Shown here piece after piece: positions 33,201-45,082 of a stretch of 64,000 bases of DNA. The notes under the pieces are model-generated. The model was given only the letters and a program-made list of their open reading frames with translations. It made no database searches and was not told the DNA's origin. A program made the position numbers and the translations under genes. Each line of letters opens with the position of its first letter. Position 1 is the stretch's first letter. Origin of the DNA: Molossus alvarezi (taxonomy: Eukaryota; Chordata; Mammalia; Chiroptera; Molossidae); NCBI GenBank assembly GCA_037176705.1, contig CM073889.1:102813890-102877889 (forward strand), written 5' to 3'.

Positions 33201-34026
33201 AAGCACTTAATTTGTAAGAGAAGGACAAAGGCTCTTTGCGTATTTCCATATATAATTTTTGACTTTCTCGCTTGCACTGAAGTGCTAAACATCTCAAATT
33301 TTATTTTAGAAGGAAATCATTGGTTTTCTCATTCATATTGATGATCATTGCTACCATAAATAAATATCCAGTACTCAGTAGAGAGAATAGATTTTCTTAG
33401 GCAGCACATCTGAATATTAAGGATAATAGGCAGGTTCTTGTCTAGAGAGGAATCAATCTTTTCTTTTTTTAATAGCCAGACTTTGAAATAATATTTAGTG
33501 TTACAAAAAGTTGCTGCAGTGTTATTGAATGAAATATATTTAAAATCAAGTCAGGACTTACAAGTATTAAAAGTGAACAATGTGAACTATTTCTTTGAGG
33601 ACATACTCTGTACATAGGTATTATTTGTCAGTTGTTTACATGATTTGTCAAGTTGTTTTTATAATATTAAATATATACATGTGCTCAGAATAGGCTTGTC
33701 AGACGGCCGATGGGCAGAAAGCCATGGATCCGAAGACCAAGGCGGAGGGAAGTGGGGGGCTGTGGCTGTCAGGGCTGCAGAACACAGGCATGTAGGCTTC
33801 ATTGACCAAAGATGGATGTGCAGGTCAACAATGAAAGCTACTGAAACACAGAAGTGCATTCTCTAGGAAAAATCTTAAGACTACTTGTAGTTCACTACCC
33901 CTATTTGAGGAAACTGAGACCCAGTTGGGGGGGGGGCATGAGATTTGTATATGTAATGGTATATACCATGTACTATTGTTGTAAATAATAATGTAAGATC
34001 ATAGGACATAAAATGAGTGGTAGTCA
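30291..34026. other. Largely unique stretch
   Basis: It holds the longest frame of the window (30749-31327, listed separately), a weak antisense L2-like end near 32085-32200 ('cttactaagcttatagcctgctgggtaag'), and a G run at 33926-33936. No gene is supported. Confidence 0.4.
30749..31327 (-). other. Unrecognised 192-codon frame, probably not a gene
   Basis: This is the longest ATG-started frame in the window. The translation has several Cys-x2-Cys and basic patches (for example 'MCSQCRRKTVLAG' near residue 85) but no domain that I recognise. It has no signal peptide or membrane segment. I see no convincing splice sites or upstream promoter. The following minus-strand frames (30573-30899, 30331-30618) are also open in other registers, which could mean a frameshifted retrocopy, or simply base composition. 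The adjacent L2 remnant does not explain it. Confidence 0.2.
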
Positions 34027-34115
34027 AGTTCCACAGATATTTGTTGAGACCTATTTTGTGTTAAACAGTGTGCTGACGGCTGGGGATGCAAAGATGAATC
34101 TGCATCTGCAATGGT
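34027..34115 (-). mobile_element. LINE L2 3' end, antisense
   Basis: 'cacagatatttgttgagacc', 'aacagtgtgctgacggctgg' and 'ggatgcaaagatgaatc' match the antisense L2 terminus. Confidence 0.75.
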
Positions 34116-34149
34116 GTATAGAAAAGAACATTTGAAGAAACAAGGTGTT

Positions 34150-34380
34150 ATAATGGCTGAAAGTATTGACTTTCCAAAGCAGAGCTGCCTGAGTCAACTT
34201 CTGTTTCTAGCACTTACTGGTTCATGAGGCAGAATAATTTACTTAATATCTCTGTGCCTCGGTTTTCCCATCGGAGTCATACTGTCACCCACTTTATGGA
34301 ATTGTCATTAAAAATTGCACATAAAGCACTTGGATCAGTGCCCAACACTTAGTATATGATAACAATTCCTATCATTATTA
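34150..34380 (-). mobile_element. MIR SINE, nearly full length
   Basis: The plus strand follows reverse MIR: 'gcagagctgcctgagtcaac', 'ctagcacttactgg', 'ttacttaatatctctgtgcc', 'tcggttttcccatcgg', 'cataaagcacttggatcagt' and 'gcccaacacttagtatatg'. Good match over about 230 bp. Confidence 0.85.
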
Positions 34381-34709
34381 CTGTAAAACTTTAGTGATAT
34401 CCAAAGTGGATTTTGTGTTGAGCTTATAAAAAACAGTACTGGGGTATAGGAAGAAAATATCGAGACTTCTATTTCAGTTTTTAACATCAAAATGAGAAAT
34501 TAAGCTTCATGGGTGTTAGTCCAGAGGCTTGAAACTGGTGCCTCCTTCACCAGTGTGGCAGGTACATGGGCCACAAGAGTGAGAGGGACTCAGAGGTTGG
34601 AAGCGTGTCCCTACGCATTTGTTTGCTTTCAGTAGATTGAAATACATTGCATTTGACATGTGCTTGGAAAAGTTGATTAAGAGATTACTTAGTTTTTGAA
34701 TTTTTTTTA

Positions 34710-34844
34710 CTTTGTAAATTTTTATTTTGATATTTTAAACTGAAAGAAAAGTTGCAAGAATAGGACAACTATTTCCTGTAGACCCTTTACTCAGATTCGC
34801 CAACTGTTTACATTTTTTCCTCAATTTGCTTTATCGTTCTATGT

Positions 34845-34880
<36 letters not shown>

Positions 34881-35560
34881 CATTTTTTCTAAACCATTTG
34901 AAATAAGTTGGAGATACTGTATAACCCTGTTATCTCTAAATATGTTACTATCCCTAAATATGTTAATATGCATTATGAAAGAACACGGATTCTCTTAACC
35001 ACATTGTATACAATGATCAAAACTCGCAAAATCGAACATTGATATAATCAATGTTTCCTATTCCAGGTTTCAATCCAGGATCACACATTATACTTAGTTT
35101 TCATGTTTCTTTTCTCCTTTAATCTGAAGCAGCTCTTCAGCTTCACTTGGTTTTTCTTGACCTTGACATTTTTGATGGGTATGGGCCAGTCATTTCGTAG
35201 AATATCCTTCAATTCTGATTTCTCTTTTTCCTCATGACTGGATTCAGGTGTGCATTTTGGGCAGCAGTACCACAGAAGTGATATTATGAACATCTCCACG
35301 CGCTGTGTCCACAGGCATATGATGTTGGTCTGTCCTGTTGCTGGCGATGTTACATTTGACCCTTGGTTAAGATGGTGTCTGTCTAGTCTTTTTACACTAT
35401 AAATTACTATTTTTCCTATTGTTTTTAAGTAGTAATTTTTTGGAGAGATACTTTGAGACTAAGTAGTAAATATCCCAATCATCAAACTATTACCAACTTG
35501 TTTTAGTATTCATTGATTAATTTCTAATTGAATAATTCCTCCTATGTTTATTTAGTTGGC
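34710..35560 (-). mobile_element. Ancient LINE relic (L1M/HAL1-type), antisense
   Basis: The series 'gaatccaggat' (as 'caatccaggatcacacatta'), 'ttttcatgtttcttttctcc', 'tttcgtagaatatccttcaa', 'ggttaagatggtgtctgtct', 'tttttggagagatactttgag', 'catcaaactattacc' and 'tattcattgattaatttc' follows a common old antisense LINE consensus. A (TG)n repeat expands inside it. Confidence 0.55.
34846..34878. repeat. (TG)n microsatellite
   Basis: About 16 uninterrupted TG units. Confidence 0.97.
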
Positions 35561-36099
35561 AACCCACTGTAAGAAAGAATTCCTGTTTCTCTTGCTTATA
35601 ACAGTGTGAACTCATGGGTTTGTATTTTATGGATTATAACCCATTACTATAACTTTGAAGCTGATAGTGTCTTGTATTTGGCCCGTATGTGGCCCTTAAA
35701 GCTGTCTTGTTCACCTATCCACATTATTCTTTGAGCACTTTTTGCTTTCTTGTGCAGTAAGATGTTCCAGGCTTATTTCACCCTATCCTGCCTCAGTTCT
35801 TGGAATTAGCTTTTTTTTTTTTGAAGGAAACCTGGTTGTTTTGGTACAAACATGGAAGCAATCTAGGGAGAAAAGGGGGAAATGTCAGATAATTGTGCCT
35901 ATCTTTCTAGAGTCTTAATAAAAATAACTTTCCCTTAAGAGTTTCTGGATATAGAAATGCCATCACTCAGGTCTGAGATTAAAATTTTTATATTCTCTGT
36001 GGTCTAGGAACCCTAAATACATGTATTAACCAAGTTACTTATATTCAAAAAGTCCCTCACTGGAAAGCTGTGAAAGTAACTGGCAGAGAAAGTACAGAA
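35561..36099. other. AT-rich sequence, unassigned
   Basis: A poly-T tract lies at 35812-35822. No gene or clear repeat seen; part may belong to the flanking old LINEs. Confidence 0.4.
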
Positions 36100-37190
36100 C
36101 CTTTTTTGAAGGGATGGAAACCTCAATCCAGGCTTCATAATATTCTCACAGATAAACCCTCACTGAACATGAGCTCACAATCTAGAATTATGAACTCCAT
36201 AAGGAAACAGCCCTTCTTGAGTTAGAGTCAGCAAAAGGAGCACAGAGTAAGTGACCATTTCTCATCACCTGTCCCTCAACAAAACACTTTACTTAGTAGA
36301 GTTATCAGATCATTACATTTGTTAAAAGTTATTAGACATAAATTAGGGCACAAGGAAAGAACAGGACACTACATTCTTAAAAACAACAAAAACGATTCAT
36401 AAAAGAACCAGATGGGATTTTAGAAATGTAAAAAATAACTCCAAATAAACCTATCATTAAAATAAATCTGCTTTTAAATTCATACATTAACTTTTAAAAT
36501 ACAGATGACTGGGATTAGCAAACAAGATATATTTGAGGAATATACATATTGTATCTCATAGGAAGGTAATGTCGAAAAAAAGATTAAAAGGTGTGTACCA
36601 AAAAAGGGCCAACATCTATTAATAAGAGTTCCAAAAGGAGAGAAAGTGGGAGAGGCAGTATTCAAGGAGAGGATGCCAGTGAAGTTCCAGAGTTAATGAA
36701 AGACATAAATCTAGTCTCTGCATCAGAGGAAGCTGCAGAACACCAAAAACAAACAGAAGATCTTGGAAGCAACCAAAGAAGAGATATTGGTTCATTATAG
36801 AATGTAGCTATAACAGTTAAGAAGTCATTTGAGCATTAAATACCCAGAAAACAAATGGCAAACTTCTATAAATTTGTTCAGCAAACTTTAAAGTCATATA
36901 CTCCAATGGGTATCCTACAGAACTTACCAGACTGAAGCACACACGTGCGGAGCCCCATTTGAGGCTGCGTACCTAGTGACCGAGGGGCAAAGGCAAAGGC
37001 AAAAAGCCACACACCAACAGGGAAACATTCTTATTGTTATGGCGAGAGTGGCTGATAGACAAAGAAAATAATCACAAACTAAACTCATTTATCACTGACT
37101 ACTTGGACTACACAGTAGAAAACATTGCTGATGGTCTGAAGAGACACATTTTAAAATATAGAGTATGGGAGGTCGTCTGGGTATTTGAAG
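36100..37190 (+). mobile_element. Old L1M-type LINE, sense, internal region
   Basis: 'gatgggattttagaaatg', 'ggccaacatctattaataag', 'agttccaaaaggagagaaag', 'gttaatgaaagacataaatc' and 'gctgcagaacaccaaaaac' follow a sense L1M4/L1M5-type consensus. The coding sequence is fully decayed. A Ves SINE follows directly at 37201. Confidence 0.65.
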
Positions 37191-37200
37191 GAGAATACAT

Positions 37201-37456
37201 GTTTTGTTTTGTTTTCTTATCCTCACCTGAGGACATTTTTCCATTTTTTTTTGTTCAGACAAATGGGAGGGAGAGAGAAAGAGAGAAAGAGAGAAACATT
37301 GACGTGAAAGGGACACATCGAGTGGCTGCCACATGCACGACCAGCCAGGGTCAGGGACAAACTGCAACCGAGGTACGTGCCCTTAGCGGGAACCGAACCC
37401 GGGTCTCTCTGGACCGCAGGCCAATGCTCTAACCGCTGAGCCAAATCAGCCAGGGC
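37201..37456 (-). mobile_element. Ves-type SINE, family A
   Basis: The minus strand runs from 'gccctggctgatttggctca' through both promoter boxes and 'cagccactcgatgtgtcc' to 'tcctcaggtgaggat' and a mixed A tail. A short repeat ATGTTTT at both edges may be the TSD. Confidence 0.95.
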
Positions 37457-38984
37457 GATGTTTTTAGCAAGCTTCAGTGTTTATGGTATTTGCTAGATGG
37501 GGTTTAAATATTGAGATAAAGACTAATTTGTGGTTCAAAAAGATATACTAGAGAAAATGTTTTCACGGTAAAATATGTTTAATATTAAGCAGTATTTTAT
37601 CAGAGAACAACTGCTTTGATTGGAAATTGAATTTTAAGTTCTAGGTTAGGTTTACAGAGGACCCCACATATAAAACTTATTAACTGTGTACCTTATAGGT
37701 AAACAAGTTGAAGTCTGAGGTTCACAGAGTTGTAGGATGGCATCAATATAGTTAATTTTAGGTATGAAGTCCTTTTAAAATATAGTTGTTTATGTAACGA
37801 GGTGTATGGTTACCATGAAAATCTTTTGTATTGCAGGTGATTCAGGGGTTACCTTATGGCAAAGTACTTAGACTTATCCCACTTATTCTCAGAAAGATAT
37901 ATGTTCCAGATTGTTTGATTTTTTTTTTATGGTGACAAAGAGCTGTTTCCATGGTCTTGAATGATGTGCTAGTAAGCAGATAAAGACAAAAATGAAAAAA
38001 CATTTCTGCCTGGTAAGGTAATTTTAAAACAAGAAGCAATGAATAAGAAAGTGATAAATCACTCCCCCCAAACAAACCAAAATAGAAAAACCAGAAAAAT
38101 CGCCACCAGTATCACCAGTCCACCAATCTATGCATGAGGGAGTTTAAAAAAAAAAAAAAGCTGTTTCGAAGTGTTTTTATTGCTATAATATATATAGAGA
38201 GAATTTACCAATTAGGTTGTAAGAGCAACCTATATCATTTTGAGGTATCATTTTAAGCTATAGATCAATTAAAACTGGTATTGAAATAAAATGAACTTAG
38301 ACCCAGACTTTTAAGTCACTGTATTACAGAGTGTTTAACTGAGATCTTAAATACCATGAAGCATATTTAATCACATTGCGTTCTCACTGGATGGCTTGAC
38401 TATAACATTAATATTTTAAATATTGTAATTCTTTCCATTTTTGACTGTTTTCTAAGTAAATGAAATGTATTAAAACAGCTATGTGTATACATGCTTTAGG
38501 ATTGTTAAACACTTTTTACTGACATGGTCTCACCTTCAGGCCAGAGGCCAGGTGACTGGAGGGGGAGAAATTGACTTAGATGTAGTGTCAGGGGAGACTT
38601 CCCAGAGGGATCAACAGTAGAGAAGGAAGTTAAGATCTTCCCATTTGGGGTAGAATGACTGCAAATAGATCCTTTTCCCCAAAGTAAATGGGGGAATTAA
38701 TCAATCAGCACAGTTTTCATATCTACCATGTGCTCCATTCTGTCCTGCAACTCTGAGCCATAGGAACTGGAGTCTTTCACTCCATGGCTTTTTGAGCACC
38801 TTTCATGGGATTTCATCACTGGTGAGTACTGTACTTGGATGCAAGGTAGCTACGACACTTCCTCTCATGGAACTCCGATGCAAGGAGGTAAGATGATAAA
38901 CAATTGACAAATGTAGATAGTTTATGCCAAAGAACCTAATGGATGGTAGAGAAAATAAGAGATAAGTTCGGAGAAAAGGCAGAT
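37457..38984. other. AT-rich mostly unique sequence
   Basis: A-rich tract at 38146-38159. The part at 38700-38965 faintly resembles an antisense L2 end ('catggaactccgatgcaagg', 'gataaacaattgac'), which would face the sense L2 at 38985. No gene supported. Confidence 0.4.
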
Positions 38985-39385
38985 TTTGCCAACTAGAATG
39001 CTTGTGGAATTTTCAACCCTACTTTCTGCTATTCTCATCCCGATGCCAGGTCTTTCGTCATCCAGAGCTTTTGCACACCTTGTTATCCTGACCTGGACCA
39101 CTCTTAGGACATCTGGTTTCTTGTCATATGTTCAGTCTTATCTCAAATGGCTACTCTTCAGAGAGGTCTCTGACCAGCACTGGAAGGAGCCAGCACTCCA
39201 TTGAAATCAGTCGTTTCCTGTTGTAGACGATCTCCTTCATGGCAATGTTTGTAGCTGGCTGTTGCATAATAATTTATTTTCCTCTTCCTTCTTGCCCTTT
39301 CTCCAATCTTCAACTAGCATGTGAGCTTAAAGCACCATTAGTATAGGACTTGGCATAGAAGGAGCAATTATTTATTTAACAAAGA
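38985..39385 (+). mobile_element. LINE L2 3' portion
   Basis: 'cagagcttttgcacaccttg', 'cctggaccactcttaggaca', 'cttatctcaaatggctactc', 'ttcagagaggtctctgacca', then 'aactagcatgtgagcttaaa' and 'acttggcatagaaggagcaa' follow the sense L2 3' end in the right order. Confidence 0.8.
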
Positions 39386-39437
39386 CAAATTAGAATCAGT
39401 TGGCTCTTGAAGGGTAGATAGAATCTGGATAAATGAT

Positions 39438-39442
<5 letters not shown>

Positions 39443-39481
<39 letters not shown>
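39443..39481. repeat. (AG)n microsatellite
   Basis: About 19 pure AG units directly after an A-rich string. Confidence 0.97.
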
Positions 39482-39861
39482 CATCTGAGGAAGGGGAAAC
39501 AATGGCCTCAGCAAAAAATGTAAAACTATGGAGGTAAAATAGTCTAAGATGTGTTTATTTTTTCTCAATCTCTTTAAAATATGTTTGGAAGACAGATACA
39601 GCTGGTTTAGCTTGAGTAGAAGGCTTGGGAAATGTAATTACTGGGCTGACCATAAAATAGAAAATTCAAGCCAAGATGTGGAAGAGTTTGAATGCCAGTA
39701 TAAGCACATCACAAGTCAATTTGTATTTTATTCAATATATACTGAATAGGGACTCATCCAACTTTAATGGAAATTGTCAATAAGGAAGCTCAACCTAACA
39801 TTCCTTGGCACTGAATGACAACATGCTGAAACTCTTGGTTGGTTAAGAATTACTATAGATA

Positions 39862-40130
39862 TCTCATGATCTCACTTATTTGTGGAATATAATGAACAAA
39901 ATAAGGTGATGAACAAAAGAGACCCAGAGACATAGAAGTAGGGTTTAGACTGAAAAACTTTAAAGGAAGGTGCAGGGAGGGGGAAGGAGAGATAACCAAA
40001 GAACTTATGCATGTGAGCATAACCAATGGACATAGACAACAATGCTGGGGCGGGGGGTGGGAGGAGGGTGTCAATGGGGGGAAAAGGAGAAACATCTGTA
40101 ACAAAAATAAATAAATTACAAAAAAAAAAA
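39862..40130 (+). mobile_element. 5'-truncated bat L1 3' end
   Basis: Only the last ORF2/3' UTR part is present: 'catgatctcacttatttgtgg', 'ccagagacatagaagtaggg', 'taaccaaagaacttatgcat', 'ccaatggacatagacaacaa', and 'aacatctgtaacaaaaataa' before the A tail. Direct repeats AAGAATTACTATAGATAT (39845-39862) and AAGAATTGCTGTAGAGAT (40130-40147) are a diverged TSD. Same 3' UTR type as 10639, 54017 and 57852. Confidence 0.93.
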
Positions 40131-40147
40131 AGAATTGCTGTAGAGAT

Positions 40148-42004
40148 TTTTACCCAGACAGTTCTAGGAAGATGGTTGGCCGAATGTGTGTAGTAATGGG
40201 GAAGAGACGTGACTACTTACAGGTAGAACTCAAATTTCAGTGAATCTTCTGAATAGAGAGGAGGTGTGTGGTGTACTTTGAAATTCAGGATGTAGGTCCC
40301 CAGTTCCTTCTCTTCCAAATGTATCCTATTCTACTCTAAAAGGCTTTATTAGAGGCTTGACTCTAGACCACTAAGTTATAGACAAAGTACTAATCTCTGA
40401 AAATTCAGGTTCTGCCATTTATTTGAGATGATGGACACGTTAGAGTAACTTTCTCAGCCTCGAATTCTAAAACTACAGAATGGACAGAAGAATGCCCTCC
40501 TTGTGAGGATGAGAGCTGATTTATTTTCGCCACTGGCATGTTCTTACCAAATAAACTTTATTCTTATCCATTTGGCCCTCTCTCACCCCAAAGAAGGTAG
40601 AGGAATGTCTCCTGCTTTGGCACTTATACAGCCTAACTAGGAAACCTATTGCATAGCTTTTGTCTACAATTACAATAGGACTATCAATACACTCAAGGCA
40701 TTGGGTTAGACTTGAATTATCATTTGCATATCTCTGAACCTGTCAGAGACAAAAATGTTTTCCTAGGACCAGGATATCTGGTTACCAAATTGTTTACATG
40801 CAAATTTAAGTTGGAATTTCATGTCTGTTTTCTTATAACCTCCCAGTACCAAATAGCATTTTCCAAATTACTTATTGTGGAAAAATTGATAATAGAAGAG
40901 TCGTCTGTAAATTGCTGGTTTTGCTATTAAGATCTTAAATTGCAGTCGTATGGTCTGAATCTGAATGGTCTGCTGGGCTTCGCTCTGGAGACAAGTAATT
41001 GGCTGTCCCAAATGTGTTGCTTATTCACTGTGGGCCTTAGATTCCTCATCTGTCACTTGGGATTCGATGACTTCTAGGATGCCTTCCCCTTGTGAGATTG
41101 TAGGGTTTTTGGAGGAACTGTATCTTTCTAAATTCTTTGACAATTGCTGCAAAAAAAGATTCTGTGCAGCGTGGGAGGTGAAACCACATGACTTCTAAGG
41201 TCCTTTCATTTTCCAAATCCTGTGACTAAATGGATTCCATAGATTCTCACAGATAATAGCTACTTAAAGACATTGACATCATCCACTTATCCATGTTACT
41301 AAAACTGTTCATTTCAAAGCTTATAAATATTTCAGAAAACATGCCAGAATTTCATCTCTCCATCTCTGCTTAGATCATCCTTAGGTAATTGTTCCTTTAA
41401 GGTCCCCATGACCTCTATGTAAAGAAAGTTATCCAAGGCACATGGAATTCTGTCCTGCAACCTCAAAATACAGAATCTCCATTCAAATCTTTGTGTCTTT
41501 GGAAATACTGACTTAACCTCTTTAATATCTTCGATACTACGAAATATAGCATAAAACAGAAAATTTAATTTGTTAAATAGTAGGAAGACACACCTGGACT
41601 GGGGCGATGACTAGAGTTTGGACACTATCACACCCTCCACATGGATGACAACACCCAAAGGACCATACTTGCTCCCCAGATTGCATGTTGAGTTAGAAAA
41701 AGTAGACTCACGTGAAGGCATCACAGAAGTGCTGACCGTGGTTAAGCTGGGATGTGGTCATTAGTTAGTTCTTGATGGGATATTTGTAGTTGTCATGTCA
41801 TTTGTCTTTCAAGAAGCTTGTCCTTCAATGTTTGTCTGGTCCTGCCCCTCCTTAGCTTCCACCAAAGAGTGACCACCTTTAGTAGAAGGTGAGCAAGCTC
41901 TTGGGGGTATTTGTATAAGTTTATTTTTGTATCACTATCCATTGCCTAATTCAGTATCAGCACATAGCAGCATCTAAATATATGTATGTTTGTCTATTGA
42001 ACTT
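40148..42004. other. Unique sequence with weak MIR-like fragments
   Basis: 40400-40530 ('aggttctgccatttatttga', 'agagtaactttctcagcctc') and 40960-41210 ('ctgtgggccttagattcctc', 'atctgtcacttggg') look like diverged antisense MIRs. No gene is supported. Confidence 0.45.
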
Positions 42005-42227
42005 TTTAAAAGATTTTTTTATTGAATTTTTTTTTTAGCGAGGAAGGGAGAGAAAGAGAGAAACATCAATGTGAGAGTGAACCATCCATTGGCTGCCTCT
42101 TGCACGTCCCCCACCAGGGATCAAGCCCACAGCCCAGGTGTGTGCCTCGACCTGGGATGGAACCATCAACCTTTCGGGGCATGGGACGATGCCCAGTCAC
42201 TAAGTCAATGCCCAGCTGACCAGGGCA
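42005..42227 (-). mobile_element. tRNA-derived bat SINE, diverged family B-like
   Basis: The minus strand opens 'tgccctggtcagctgggcat' and continues 'ggttccatcccaggtcgagg', 'gtgtgggc'-like and 'gcaagaggcagccaatgg' blocks, then 'cacattgatgtttctctc' and a final A-rich tail. The head is altered relative to family B and the TSD is not clear, so it is probably old. Confidence 0.85.
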
Positions 42228-42244
42228 TGCTGGAAATAAAATGA

Positions 42245-42420
42245 ACTATCATTTAGAAAGCACGCCTTACGTGGCCGTTCCAGTGCCATGTGTCAGCATA
42301 CCATGTTCATTCAGTGCCACATTGTAGGGGCTATCACTGCCTACCTCTTGAGAAGGAGAGAACTGAGACAGAGAGTTAAGTAGCGCTTTCAAAGTCTGAA
42401 GCTTGTAAAAATAACCCAGA
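42245..42420 (+). mobile_element. MIR SINE
   Basis: 'actatcatttagaaagcacg', 'gtgccatgtgtcagcatacc', 'ggggctatcactgcctacct' and 'gaactgagacagagagttaa' follow the sense MIR. Confidence 0.7.
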
Positions 42421-42916
42421 CTAGATTATTTACTAGCGGTCTCCTCTTAACTACTTCTGTGCAATTGGGCCCAAGCTAGATGATCTGAGGGTAGAAATAA
42501 ATCATGAATAAGTGTCACTTGGACTCATACTCACAGCTGACACTGATAACTGTTCAAAAATTTCTTTCCCACTAAGCTCAGAAGTGGCTACAAAATCAGA
42601 CTTAATGCAGTGTCTCAGCATTAACCACGTATCTGTGGGAACAGCCACATACGTTGAAGCCCGTTTGCCATCTCTGGATCGGGTATGAGTTGTGGTGTGT
42701 ACTTCACCCTCAGCCCTCATGGCCACGACTTCTCCCCGAGGACCCTAGCTAGGCATCCAGTGGCCTACTGGATGTCTCTACTTGGGTATCCAGTGGATAC
42801 AGATATAAAAGTATTTGTTTTCTAACTCTGCTATTCTTGAAACTCTTCTTTGTAAGGTCTCTGTCTCAGTGGATGACACTGCCATCTATTCAGTTGCTTT
42901 AAAAAAAGTAATCTGT
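42421..42916. other. Unique sequence, no feature seen
   Basis: Only a 74-codon minus-strand frame without motif. Confidence 0.45.
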
Positions 42917-43131
42917 GCCCAGCCAGTGTGACTCAGCGGTTGAGTATTGAGTCATGCACCAAGGGGTCGCTGGTTTGGTTCCCGGTCAGGGCACATGCCC
43001 AGGTTGTGGGCCAAATCCCCAGTGGGGGGCGTGTGGGAGGCAGCCAGTTGATATTCTCTCTCATTGATGTTTCTATCTCTCTCTCCCTCTCCCTTGCTCT
43101 TTCTCTAGAACCAATAAGGAAAAAAAAATTT
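42917..43131 (+). mobile_element. Ves-type SINE, family B
   Basis: The sequence runs 'gcccagccagtgtgactcag', 'catgcaccaaggggtcgctg', 'gtcagggcacatgcccaggt', 'gatattctctctcattgatg', (CT)n, 'accaataagg'. Flanking strings TTAAAAAAAGTAATCT and TTAAGAAAGTGCTCT are a possible decayed TSD. Confidence 0.95.
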
Positions 43132-43689
43132 TTTTAAGAAAGTGCTCTTTTCCTTTCCTTGAACCCTTGACAGCCACTCAGGATCCCACGAAGGTTCTAA
43201 AATGCCCTTATATTGGACCCTTTCTCTACACTATTTTATCTGTTATTAGTTTAAGTCTTTATTAGCCAGCAGATGGGTCTTTTTCCTGCAGGATCCATGC
43301 ATTCCACTCTTTCTCCCCTCTGTGTTCTGGATCATTCCACTCCTTGGTTGACCCTCAGCAAGTCCCCCTCACTCACGGGATCAAGTCCACCTCTCCTCCC
43401 CCCGTATCTCTTGCAGCTTCTCACCACTTGGCTCACACCTATCCTGTTCCCACACCTCAGGTCACTGCGTCCCCTCCAGGCGGCTGCGGCAGGGACCTGA
43501 CGATTCGGAAAAGGCTGGATGTTTTCACCAGCTTCCCCCAGGCCACTTCCACCCCACGCACTCTCATCGCCTGGTCTCCTCGTGAGCCACTGTCGCTTTC
43601 AAGACCCAACTCACAAAGATGTTTCTGTAAATGTCTCGGACCACTTTCATTTAGGAATCTCATTTTTCAATCCCATTAACTTGTTATCG
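43132..43689. other. C+T-rich sequence, no gene supported
   Basis: Pyrimidine-rich plus strand with overlapping frames of up to 111 codons on both strands and no motif. It may contain very old L2-like sequence next to the L2 at 43690. Confidence 0.35.
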
Positions 43690-44480
43690 ACTTATTAATA
43701 CACCCAACAAAGTTTAATACCCAGTATATGTCAAGCACTGTGCTGGTCTGGTCAGAGACAGCTGTTAATCAAATGATCACATAGACAGATATAACATTTC
43801 TTCTGCTATGAGGCAGGAGTTTTAAAAAAATGTAATACTTGGCCCTGGCCGGTGTGGCTCAGTGGTTGAGTGTCATCCTATCACCAGGAGGTTGCCGGTT
43901 TGATTCCTGGTCAGGGCACATGCCTGGGCTGTGGCCTCAATCCCCAGTAGGGGGTGTGCCGGAGGCAGCCGATGGACATTTCTCTCTCCCTTCCCCTCTC
44001 TCTAAAGTAAATAAAAACATATTTTAAAAATATAATGTTTGATCAACCTTCAAGGATGAGTAAGACTTAGCCACATGAAGAGCAGTGGGTGAGGGCGGAA
44101 GGACTGGCGTGTGTATTTTAAGTCTGTGGCACGGAGCATGGCCCTTCAAGGACTGCACAGTGAGGGGAAGGGGTGGGGGGCTCTTGGCCTGTTCTGAGAC
44201 CAGAGGAGGGAAATGACAACCAGATTTTTGTTTTCGAAAGATCACTCTCGCTCCAGTTCACAGGGCGGATTAGAGGTGTGTCAGAGTACATATGGGCAGG
44301 GCAGTTGAAAGCTACTCTAGTCGCCTAGACAGTGACGTATGTTAGAGACCCGGGGTGTTGGTGGTGATGGCTGCTTCAGACAAGTGCGCATGGTAAGGTG
44401 GTCACATCAATCGACACAGCAACTGGATTTAAGGGTGAGGGTTTAATAAGCATTAGGTCTCTGATGTATAATTAGGTAGA
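43690..44480 (-). mobile_element. LINE L2, antisense, split by a SINE
   Basis: Left of the SINE the antisense L2 end is visible ('cacccaacaaagtttaatac', 'gtcaagcactgtgctgg'). Right of it, further antisense L2 follows ('ggaaatgacaaccag', 'gaaagatcactctcgctcca', 'tgttggtggtgatggctgc'). The two parts fit one element interrupted at 43841. Confidence 0.65.
43841..44021 (+). mobile_element. Ves-type SINE, family B, internally deleted
   Basis: The family B head ('gccctggccggtgtggctca') and middle are present, but the usual double 'ctctctcatcgatgtttct' section is shortened to 'gatggacatttctctctccc'. Flanks of about 19 bp (43821-43840, 44022-44040) share a 'ttttaaaaa...ataat' pattern and are probably a diverged TSD. 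Confidence 0.93.
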
Positions 44481-44841
44481 TAGGGACATGGAGAACACTG
44501 GAAGGAAGACCCTTTTATTTTATTTTAGAGGTGGTGATAACATGCAAAGGGGAAGAATCTCATTAGTTGACCCACTGCCTTCATCAGGGTAGGTAACATG
44601 GGTATGTCAGCAATGAGCTCTTCGGGTCCAGGAAACACTTTACTTATAATCCCAGAGTGTAGCTCATAGGTTTGTTTGTTTGTCCAGTAACATGTTTTTT
44701 CTTAAATAAAAAAACAAACAAAGTTGAGCACAACAATATTGAAAAAACTTTCAGTACCAATTAGACATAGTACAAGATTCAAAGAAATGTACACAGAGAC
44801 ATGATTAGTGTCTTTTCTTGTTTATGTGGACCATCAAAGTT

Positions 44842-45075
44842 TAATCTAACCTTTTTAAAACATTTTTAAAAATTGATTTTAGAGAGAGAGGAAAGGAGAA
44901 GGAGAGGGAGAGAAAGATAGAAACATCAATGACAGAGAACATCAACAGGCTGCTTCCTGCACGCCCCCCACTGGGGATCAGGCCCACAACCTGGGCATGT
45001 GTCCCGACCAGGAATCGAACTGGCGACCTCTTGGTTCATGGGCTGACGCTCAACCACTGAGCTACACTGGCCAGA
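44842..45075 (-). mobile_element. Ves-type SINE, family B
   Basis: On the minus strand: 'tctggccagtgtagctcagt', 'aggtcgccagttcgattcct', 'catgcccaggttgtgggcct', 'gttctctgtcattgatgttt', then the (CT)n block and an A/T tail. CTAACCT flanks it at 44835-44841 and 45076-45082. Confidence 0.95.
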
Positions 45076-45082
45076 CTAACCT

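Noticed and set aside
33926..33936. G run as a G-quadruplex
   Set aside because: It is a single run of eleven G without the further G tracts needed nearby.
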